Positions 1-5,581 of a stretch of 9,201 bases of DNA are shown here, one piece after another; within the stretch, counting starts at the first letter, position 1, and every line of letters begins with the position of its first letter. Below the pieces are notes generated by a model, which worked only from the letters and a program-made list of their open reading frames with translations, was not told the origin of the DNA and did no database searches. The stretch is from the NCBI GenBank assembly GCA_002729415.1, contig PBXZ01000203.1, positions 1-9,201 of the forward strand. Direction: 5' to 3'. Origin of the DNA: UBA9662 sp002729415. GTDB taxonomy: Bacteria; Poribacteria; WGA-4E; UBA9662. Position numbers and translations under genes: made by a program.

Positions 1-939
1 AGTTCCTGCAATTGGGCCAAAGGTTCGATGCGGGTGGAACTGAAGCCTATCTCCGCCAACTTTCAAATCTTCAAAAATATGAGTAACATTTTTCCCATCA
101 GAATGAGCAATCAGAGCGATATTTCCGCGGAGCCGATTAGCAGACATGCTGGTCAATTCACGTGCACCGAGCAATTTCCCGGCATGTTGGGACCACACTG
201 ATAAGCGAAGTGTGTAAAGGCCATCAGATTGAGGAATTCCTTCCAAATTGAGCACCATCCGGTGGTATCCCAGCCGAATCATATTTTGAACGATGGTTTG
301 TTGTTGATCCAAAAGTGGAAATGTTGACTGAGTAAGAGAGTGTGCCATATCACGAAACGATAACCCTCCTTCACCAACTGTTTCCACTACGGCTAATACA
401 CCACCACCTTTGCCTGAGCTATGATGAATCATGGCCGCACCACGGTGGTCAAGTCTCCCCTCTCCAGCACCAATCAAAAAACCGGCAAATCCCGCCTGAA
501 CTGAACCAGGAGAGAGTCGAATCACCACCTCGATTCGAAAGGATTCTGATCTNTCACTAAGATCATAAGTCAAAAGATGAGCTGTTCGACAAGGAAGATT
601 ATTACGNGNCTGACAAGTTAACGTNCCATTTTGCGNGGTCCAATCCTGTAAACGATTAGTCCAGATAGTGGGNCCAGCCCAATGTCGTTTTGGTAGGTNT
701 TTCCAGTTGGCCGCCGACACCATGACACAATCACTTCGTTTATCGAANCGGGTAATTGNCGTTCCATCACTCCATTGNCTGGACGCCAATCCAANATGTG
801 GGNAAATAAGCCANANACTAAATATCCAAACAGNAGAAAAGTACCCATGNNTCCNTTTAACAGATCTATCATGTTGAGAACATGAAAAACTTTTGAAAAC
901 ACGACACAACCAGTATNTTGTNNCACATGGAATAATCNT
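1..939 (-). CDS. PhoD-like alkaline phosphatase family protein, N-terminal part (runs off left edge)
   Basis: An uninterrupted minus-strand frame runs from about 939 to the left edge (313 codons). Residues about 83-313 resemble, from memory, the accessory domain before the catalytic domain of PhoD-type (alkaline phosphatase D) metallophosphoesterases: WTNRLQDW (93-100), a TAHLLTYDL segment, an AGFLIGAGEG segment, and near the edge HPHRTFGPIAGT (302-313), like the HPxRxFGPI junction of that family. The metal-binding catalytic domain is outside the window, so activity cannot be judged. AAAAGGAG at 948-955 precedes the start. The start codon is either 937-939, read ANG because of an N, or GTG at 940-942. 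Residues about 31-45 are hydrophobic and may be a signal anchor, implying export; no twin-arginine motif is visible. Many Ns lie at 553-938, so a frameshift near the N-terminus is possible. It follows the membrane protein gene by 67 bases and may share its transcript. Confidence 0.7.
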
Positions 940-1006
940 CACAATTTCTCCTTTTCATTTACTTTCAAATGGATCATCTGCTTTATATTCAATTAGTTAA
1001 TACGTT

Positions 1007-2914
1007 TTACTTTTGACTATCTCCNAGTTGGTAAACTGAGTATTGATTATTATCATATNTNTTAGATAAACCAAGCGATATTTTTGATGATAGGACCAGA
1101 TAGGACGCTCCATACTTCTCTGCCAGTTTCTGGTATTCTGTTTTCCCTAGCTTATCGAAGTTCCGCCCGCCTGAGCTATCCAATCTCATGTCTTGCATTC
1201 GTCGCCACCATTCGTAAGAATACTCAGCATCAAAATACTGTTGTGTGCCGTCTTTCCATTCACCAACAATTGGTCGCTGTGAAAAAATCCGAAAGCCGGT
1301 CATATATGGGGGGGTCAAGAACAGATCAGCTTTTCTGGTGTTTTTTCGCGCCCAAGTNTGAACACCACGCCAACCTTGGCTATCGCGGTCTTCAGAATGA
1401 AATCCTNTGTAAGCCGATGGAACGATATAAATTATAACCAACAAAACCGTAATCACGAGGACGGATAATTTGTGAACTAAATTCATTAAATTGGTAAACA
1501 GTCCTATAGTAATAGCGGCACAGATNGTATAGACCAATAAGCGATCTTCGAAAAAAGTTTGGATCAAACTAATGATACTGTTCAAACTGAAACTGGCAGG
1601 AAAACTGTCGTGAGGCGATAAACTCCTGATTAAGATCGCTACCAAGGCGAAAATTGAAATCCAAAGGAGCCGGCTAGAATAGCTTNACGGGCTTTCCTTA
1701 CCCATTTCATCATTTGGTTGTTTATAGCTCCTGTTGTTGTTCCTAACAAGGTTTTCAGCTATGACGGCCAATATAAGTCCCAAAACAAGTAAATTGAAAT
1801 TCGATGGCAGAAATAGAGAAATGAAAATAATGGCTGTCGTAACTTTGTGTAAAACACTTTTTTGCCAGCAGTGATAAAGATAATTNGAAATATAAATCAC
1901 ACAGAAGATTGTCAGGAAATTGGTACTACGGAAAAGCTGTCCCCGCAGTACAGATTTGACCGGATAGTATTCAGAAAATATAAGTCCAATTACGCATAAG
2001 CCTCCTATGGCTAGAACAAAGGCCAGCATCTTGCGATGAGACTCAAGTCTAGGGATATAAATAAATGATAATGCTCCCGTGGCTAGAAACAGCAAATAAT
2101 TGACGTAGTGTGCGCTCGACCAAGAAAGTGGAAAGCTATGATGAGAAGATCGGACTCGCAACAACCGTATCCATTCATCAGTCATTTCACCGTGGGTCGA
2201 AAATATCCAGATAATGGTTGGAGAAGCGAAGAGAACAAGCNTACCGACGTATTTCGCTAACTGTCCGAAATGAATCTTTTTTGAGACAACAGAAAATAGC
2301 GAGTAACATAACAACATGCAAACCGCATGGCCCGCAACTAAGGTATGAAAATTTAAACTGANACCTATGATTGTGTAAGCTATAGCATGCTTTTCTTTAA
2401 GAAAAAGATAGATNGCCATCAATACGAATGGCAAAGTGAGGAATGACGGATACAGACCAGTAAAATGAATTGAACTACCGCCTAATACAATTTTTTTGGT
2501 GGACATCAATATTACACATAAAATCGCGCTCGTTTCATCAAATAGCAGCTTTGAAATGTAATAAAGGATGGCGAAATAGAAAAAATAGGACAAAATATGG
2601 AGAGAGAAATAGAGCGACTCTATGTTCTTAATAATTTTAATCAGAATTGTCATCAATCTAGGAAAAAAGCTTACGTATCCTTTTGCCGTATCTAGCATCG
2701 GGTCACCTGGATACAGAGTTGGGTCCATGATACGATTCATGATAGAAAACTGAATAGAATGATCAGATACACCAAATTGGTAACCATGCCAAAGAGGTTG
2801 AGCCACAGCAAGCAGAAAAAGAGTGGTCAAAGTGTGGAATGGAATGCGTCTTACCTGAGCCAATTGCATAGACACCATACCCATCATGCTGACTTTAAGA
2901 TCTTTGTTATCCAT
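1007..2914 (-). CDS. Large polytopic membrane protein, GT-C-like architecture (DUF6798-like)
   Basis: This 635-residue protein has about 11-13 hydrophobic spans (roughly 25-42, 102-122, 127-144, 155-171, 176-208, 222-239, 269-288, 297-314, 332-348, 358-387, 415-430, 460-502). A soluble C-terminal domain follows (about 505-635). The first loop carries SDHSIQ...DPTLYPGDPM (50-73), and the C-terminal domain carries LTPPYMTGFRIFSQRPIVGEWKDG (533-556; key residues G540, R542, R547, W553, K554) then EWWRRM and a YGASYLVL...YSVY ending. That layout matches membrane proteins I associate with DUF6798 and resembles GT-C glycosyltransferases, which take lipid-linked sugar donors at the outer face. No catalytic DxD or DD motif can be assigned, so glycosyltransfer is inference. 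GGAG at 2919-2922 lies 4 bases before the ATG; internal Met codons at 10, 11, 13 and 16 are alternatives. Single Ns leave about eleven residues unknown. Confidence 0.8.
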   Translation of the reverse strand: MDNKDLKVSMMGMVSMQLAQVRRIPFHTLTTLFLLAVAQPLWHGYQFGVSDHSIQFSIMNRIMDPTLYPGDPMLDTAKGYVSFFPRLMTILIKIIKNIESLYFSLHILSYFFYFAILYYISKLLFDETSAILCVILMSTKKIVLGGSSIHFTGLYPSFLTLPFVLMXIYLFLKEKHAIAYTIIGXSLNFHTLVAGHAVCMLLCYSLFSVVSKKIHFGQLAKYVGXLVLFASPTIIWIFSTHGEMTDEWIRLLRVRSSHHSFPLSWSSAHYVNYLLFLATGALSFIYIPRLESHRKMLAFVLAIGGLCVIGLIFSEYYPVKSVLRGQLFRSTNFLTIFCVIYIXNYLYHCWQKSVLHKVTTAIIFISLFLPSNFNLLVLGLILAVIAENLVRNNNRSYKQPNDEMGKESPXSYSSRLLWISIFALVAILIRSLSPHDSFPASFSLNSIISLIQTFFEDRLLVYXICAAITIGLFTNLMNLVHKLSVLVITVLLVIIYIVPSAYXGFHSEDRDSQGWRGVXTWARKNTRKADLFLTPPYMTGFRIFSQRPIVGEWKDGTQQYFDAEYSYEWWRRMQDMRLDSSGGRNFDKLGKTEYQKLAEKYGASYLVLSSKISLGLSXXYDNNQYSVYQXGDSQK

Positions 2915-3052
2915 TATTCTCCATTTTATCTAAAAAGTACTTAACCTCTTTCAAAATTGTTTATTACTGATAGCCCAACGCTTGATCCCTATATACATAA
3001 ACAAGCCGAAGGGGGGACAAGAACTAAAGGAAATTCATGGCTATTCAGGATC

Positions 3053-3085
3053 TTTGTTAGAATTTTCTCGGGTTGTCCTAACAAA
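3053..3085. repeat. 8-bp perfect inverted repeat, operator or hairpin
   Basis: TTTGTTAG (3053-3060) and CTAACAAA (3078-3085) are exact reverse complements separated by 17 bases. As RNA this gives an AT-rich stem with a long loop, too weak for a good terminator. As DNA the arm centres are about 25 bp apart, so a dimeric regulator could bind. It lies between the divergent genes, about 140 bases from either start of interest on the minus side. Which gene it controls, if any, is unknown. Confidence 0.4.
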
Positions 3086-3217
3086 AATAACCGACTGTTT
3101 TGGATGTGAAATTAGGACATATTTAAAAGAGATAATTACGTAATCAACTCAATACTGGAGAAGAAGAACATATATAGGGCTAGGAATAGTTACTCTAATT
3201 TTTGGCCATGCCATTTG

Positions 3218-3246
3218 TTTACAAAAGTATACTGACATGTTAAAAT
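3218..3246 (+). promoter_or_regulatory. sigma70-type promoter for the acetyltransferase gene
   Basis: TTTACA (3218-3223, 5 of 6 to TTGACA) and TAAAAT (3241-3246, 5 of 6 to TATAAT) are spaced by exactly 17 bases. Predicted transcription start is near 3253, giving an unusually long 5' leader of about 167 bases before the ATG at 3420. Confidence 0.6.
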
Positions 3247-3310
3247 AAGCATATATCTAGTTAGGAAATAAGTTATCCAATTTAAGCAATAATCGGTGAA
3301 AGTATTGATC

Positions 3311-3400
3311 ATGCGATTTTCGTTTCTCAATGTGTTTCTGATAATCGACGACCTTTTGAAATCAATTGTAGCAGCTAAGCCATTAATGCAACACTCATAA
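3311..3400 (+). CDS. Possible 29-residue leader ORF upstream of the acetyltransferase
   Basis: ATG at 3311 opens a 29-codon frame ending with TAA at 3398-3400, 19 bases before the acetyltransferase start. The product begins MRFSFLNVFLIIDDLL, a short hydrophobic stretch, and ends KPLMQHS. Only a weak ribosome site (GGTGA near 3296) precedes it. It lies wholly inside the leader predicted from the 3218-3246 promoter, so it could be a leader peptide or small membrane peptide. A frame of this length can also arise by chance in AT-rich DNA, and no homolog is recognised. Confidence 0.25.
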   Translation: MRFSFLNVFLIIDDLLKSIVAAKPLMQHS

Positions 3401-3406
3401 ATATGT

Positions 3407-3412
3407 AAGGAG
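3407..3412 (+). promoter_or_regulatory. Ribosome binding site of the acetyltransferase gene
   Basis: AAGGAG lies 7 bases before the ATG at 3420 in a TA-rich, probably unstructured context. It fixes the start and predicts efficient initiation. Confidence 0.8.
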
Positions 3413-3419
3413 ATATATA

Positions 3420-3986
3420 ATGAGTCAAGAACTTGAACTTCACGGCACACTACAGTTGCGCTCCGCGACATTAGAGGATACAGAAGGGTTACAGACTTAC
3501 TGTTTTCCCGACCAATCCGTTCAGGAAGTAACCGACCACTTGACAAAGGATTTAGAGAAGAGCAGTGAAGATGACGTCTATCGTATTGTAGCTGAAACAG
3601 GTGGTCATCCAATTGGACAAATACGCATCGAACGAAGTGTTCTTGAAAACACCACTGCAACCATTGGGGACCTGAAGGTGTTAGCGCCATTTCGGGCTTT
3701 TGGCGTATCGACTATGTTGGTAGAATACGCAGAAAAACTAGCAAAGGACAATGGTGTTCAATCTCTTGAGATCGAACTATCAGTTTCTGACCGATCGGTT
3801 ATTGAAGCCTACAGGAAATGGGGATATAAAGAACGTCAGACAATTGTTCTGGAAAAATTCTTTAATGGGACTCAAATGGAGGAGGACACTGACCCAATCG
3901 TGGACCCGGATCAAGATGAGGACGCAGATCAGATCGAGTTTGGAGTCAGTGAATTCAACACTGATGAAGACGCAACAGACGTATAG
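3420..3986 (+). CDS. GNAT-family N-acetyltransferase with acidic C-terminal tail
   Basis: This 188-residue protein has a GNAT fold in residues about 10-147, which would transfer an acetyl group from acetyl-CoA to an amine. Beta strands occur around 53-60 (VYRIVAET) and 64-71 (PIGQIRIE). Motif A follows strand IGDLKVLAP (82-90) as R92-A-F-G95-V-S; the last position is Ser where the family usually has Gly or Ala. Motif B includes EAYRKWGYKER (129-139). The substrate is not predictable. Residues about 153-188 form a low-complexity Asp/Glu-rich tail with about 15 acidic residues in 36, absent from typical 150-residue GNATs. The start is set by AAGGAG 7 bases upstream. The gene stands alone on the plus strand between minus-strand genes, so it is probably monocistronic, with a hairpin 30 bases after its stop. 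Confidence 0.85.
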   Translation: MSQELELHGTLQLRSATLEDTEGLQTYCFPDQSVQEVTDHLTKDLEKSSEDDVYRIVAETGGHPIGQIRIERSVLENTTATIGDLKVLAPFRAFGVSTMLVEYAEKLAKDNGVQSLEIELSVSDRSVIEAYRKWGYKERQTIVLEKFFNGTQMEEDTDPIVDPDQDEDADQIEFGVSEFNTDEDATDV

Positions 3987-4015
3987 ATTCCCACATTGCT
4001 GACAGGTGTTTTTCT

Positions 4016-4051
4016 ACCTTTATCAAGAAAGTTCTACTTTCTTGATAAGGT
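4016..4051. terminator. Hairpin between convergent genes, possible terminator
   Basis: TATCAAGAAAG (4021-4031) pairs perfectly with CTTTCTTGATA (4037-4047) around a 5-base loop. Outer pairs (4016-4018 and 4020 with 4048-4051) extend it to 15 bp with one bulged T. It lies between the acetyltransferase stop (3986) and the transhydrogenase stop (4143), where a bidirectional terminator is expected. No clean T tract directly follows on either strand (TTTTTC comes about 15 bases later on plus), so it may act less by intrinsic termination than by 3'-end protection. Confidence 0.55.
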
Positions 4052-4142
4052 TGGAAAAGGATCATTTTTCAAATCCAGCCTGTGCCGCAAAGTTATGTTA
4101 GAAGCATATAGCAGAGTATCGAAGGATGCATGTAAATTCTCT

Positions 4143-5420
4143 CTACCAGCATGTCAACGAATCGAGAAACAGCTCTGTCAACTCAGCCGCATTTGCTGGC
4201 TGAGGTGACAGCTTGGTTACCCGATGTTGTGGTAGAGTGCCAGCTACGAGTTGGTCAATATCCGCTTTGACGTAACCAACCTCAGATAAGCCATTAGGAA
4301 TACCCGTTTTCTGCATTAGTTTAATAATTGCATTGGCCAGTATCTTACCTGCGTCATCGGGATCCGCTCCAGAAATATCGGCACCCATCAATTCAGCCGC
4401 ATAAAGGTGCAACTCGGGGTTAGTGGATGCGGTGAAACGAAAGACTGCAGGGGCATTAAGGATAACCGACATTCCATGAGGCACGATTGGGTGTGGGCTT
4501 GGGAATCCATCAGGAATGTAGTCTCGAACCATCCCTGCCACAGGATAGGACATACCATGTGGCAAATGAACACCGGCATTACCGAACCCAATGCCGGCGA
4601 ACGTGGAGGCCAAAAGCATTTGCGCTCTGGCTTCATCATCAGATGGACACTCGACGGCACGAATAAGATTTTTAGAAACCATTTCAATTGCACGGGAGGC
4701 CCACAGGTTGCTAATTGGGTTCGAACCTTGGTAGGCAGGTCGATACTTGGGACTCTTAGGTGCAGGACGTTTATCAAAAGATAAAGCTGTCAAAGATTCC
4801 AACGCATGGCTCAACACATCTAGTCCGCAGCAAGCAGATACGATTTTGGGAAGTGTCCGAGTGTTATCTGGATCTACGATTCCCATGGATGGCCGTAGTG
4901 ATCGATGGGCTATACCTGTTTTAACATGCATTTCCAGTAAGTCAAAAATAGCCACTCCAGTTGTTTCACTGCCAGTACCAGCAGTGGTGGGAATAGCAAT
5001 TGACGGTTGGAGTTGCCCTGGTACCGGTTCGCCCTGCCCAATTGGCGAGTTCACATAAGTTAGAAAATCTGCTGGATAGGTAGCATAAAGGTTAGCAGCT
5101 TTAGCTGTATCCATACAGGATCCGCCGCCAACTGCCACGTATCCATCGAAATTTCCATCAACGGCAAAGTCAATCGCCTGCTTGAAAGAAACATCTGTTG
5201 GTTCAACACGAACTTGATCAAATAATATCGCATCAATCCCAACGTTGCTCAGCGCTGTCAAAGTAATTGAAACAGGCTCGCTATTAGACAGATTGGGATC
5301 GGTCAGTACCATCACCCTTTTGCCACCCAGTGCGTACATATCATGACCAACTTCATGCGTTGCTCCAAAACCAAACTTTATTTGGGAGGTATCCATGATA
5401 AATGCAGTTTCAGTTGTCAT
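4143..5420 (-). CDS. Hydroxyacid-oxoacid transhydrogenase (ADHFE1-like iron-type alcohol dehydrogenase)
   Basis: This 425-residue protein belongs to the iron-containing alcohol dehydrogenase superfamily and closely resembles the ADHFE1/HOT branch. HOT oxidises 4-hydroxybutyrate to succinate semialdehyde while reducing 2-oxoglutarate to D-2-hydroxyglutarate, with tightly bound nicotinamide cofactor. Visible marks are GGGS (98-101), PTTAGTGSETTG (144-155), metal ligands D201, H205, H288 and probably H315 (in GLDVLSHALES, HLPHGMSYP and IVPHGMS), and the HOT-typical PAYQGSNPIS (228-237). The C-terminal GTLPQHRVTKLSP matches human ADHFE1 as I remember it. The start ETAFIM...IKFGFGATHEVG also aligns, without the mitochondrial presequence, so it is probably cytoplasmic. 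A weak GGAAAG precedes the ATG. It is the last gene of the minus-strand run, 161 bases after the HEAT gene; a weak TTTTCT-N17-TATATT at about 5462-5490 might give it a separate promoter. Substrate choice is inferred from subfamily likeness. Confidence 0.88.
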   Translation of the reverse strand: MTTETAFIMDTSQIKFGFGATHEVGHDMYALGGKRVMVLTDPNLSNSEPVSITLTALSNVGIDAILFDQVRVEPTDVSFKQAIDFAVDGNFDGYVAVGGGSCMDTAKAANLYATYPADFLTYVNSPIGQGEPVPGQLQPSIAIPTTAGTGSETTGVAIFDLLEMHVKTGIAHRSLRPSMGIVDPDNTRTLPKIVSACCGLDVLSHALESLTALSFDKRPAPKSPKYRPAYQGSNPISNLWASRAIEMVSKNLIRAVECPSDDEARAQMLLASTFAGIGFGNAGVHLPHGMSYPVAGMVRDYIPDGFPSPHPIVPHGMSVILNAPAVFRFTASTNPELHLYAAELMGADISGADPDDAGKILANAIIKLMQKTGIPNGLSEVGYVKADIDQLVAGTLPQHRVTKLSPQPANAAELTELFLDSLTCW

Positions 5421-5482
5421 TTTCTTTCCAGCTAATGCATATGAGAATTATTGGCGATGCTAATATAAAAGCTACGACCCGT

Positions 5483-5563
5483 TTAGAAAATCACTGATTT
5501 TACTATGCGGTTTTCTTTCGAACTCCGTGCACGACCACCCAAATCTACAATGATTGCTTTCAC
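5483..5563 (-). CDS. Possible 26-residue small protein with strong ribosome binding site
   Basis: A GTG at 5563-5561 begins a 26-codon frame ending with TAA at 5485-5483. GGAGG (5569-5573) sits 5 bases before the GTG and is the closest match to a full Shine-Dalgarno sequence in the window. The product begins MKAIIVDLGGRARSS and ends KSVIF: a short hydrophobic strand with a GG turn, then basic residues. It starts 18 bases after the HEAT stop and stops 62 bases before the transhydrogenase ATG, so it fits as an operon member translated by re-initiation. It could instead be the surviving front end of a longer gene whose rest was lost; its start resembles the first strand of a Rossmann-like protein. 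No homolog recognised. Confidence 0.4.
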   Translation of the reverse strand: MKAIIVDLGGRARSSKENRIVKSVIF

Positions 5564-5568
5564 ATATT

Positions 5569-5573
5569 CCTCC
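5569..5573 (-). promoter_or_regulatory. Strong Shine-Dalgarno site (GGAGG) after the HEAT gene
   Basis: The minus-strand sequence reads TCGGAGGAATATGTG. The ATG overlapping this site is followed at once by TGA, so only the GTG 5 bases after GGAGG gives an open frame. Such a site lying 9 bases past the HEAT stop and not used by any large gene is the main argument for the 26-residue ORF. Confidence 0.5.
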
Positions 5574-5581
5574 GAAATTTT

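Larger units (their letters stand above)
2915..3419. other. 505-base divergent intergenic region
   Basis: AT-rich spacer between the divergent membrane-protein gene (minus) and acetyltransferase gene (plus). It contains an 8-bp inverted repeat (3053-3085), a sigma70 promoter facing the acetyltransferase (3218-3246) and a possible short leader ORF (3311-3400); each is listed separately. The 9-mer TATATAGGG occurs on the minus strand at 2987-2995 and on the plus strand at 3171-3179, facing outwards, and could mark a pair of -10 elements, but neither has a good -35. The best minus-strand guess for the membrane gene is TTGTCC with a poor -10 near 2990-2996. No conserved protein is visible; a long minus-strand frame that enters from the acetyltransferase gene is an antisense shadow. 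Confidence 0.6.

Noticed and set aside
618..926. A 102-codon minus-strand frame starting at GTG 926 with a hydrophobic N-terminus.
   Set aside because: The adjacent frame is open across the whole 1-939 stretch, carries the recognisable phosphatase-like domain, and has the better ribosome site. The short frame would matter only if an indel lies in the N-rich segment.
3190..3690. A 166-codon minus-strand frame.
   Set aside because: It overlaps the front of the acetyltransferase gene on the opposite strand and has no recognisable motif or ribosome site; it is an antisense shadow.
3903..3938. EF-hand calcium loop in the acidic tail of the acetyltransferase (D-x-D-x-D...E spacing).
   Set aside because: The required Gly at position 6 and hydrophobic residue at position 8 are absent and no flanking helices are evident; it is simply an acidic stretch.
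3996..4208. A 70-codon plus-strand frame after the acetyltransferase.
   Set aside because: It runs through the hairpin and into the 3' end of the convergent transhydrogenase gene, with no motif; likely spurious.
5487..5501. AT-only palindrome AAAATCA-C-TGATTTT as a terminator of the HEAT gene.
   Set aside because: The stem contains almost no G-C pairs, has a one-base centre and lies inside the 26-codon ORF; it is too weak to call.
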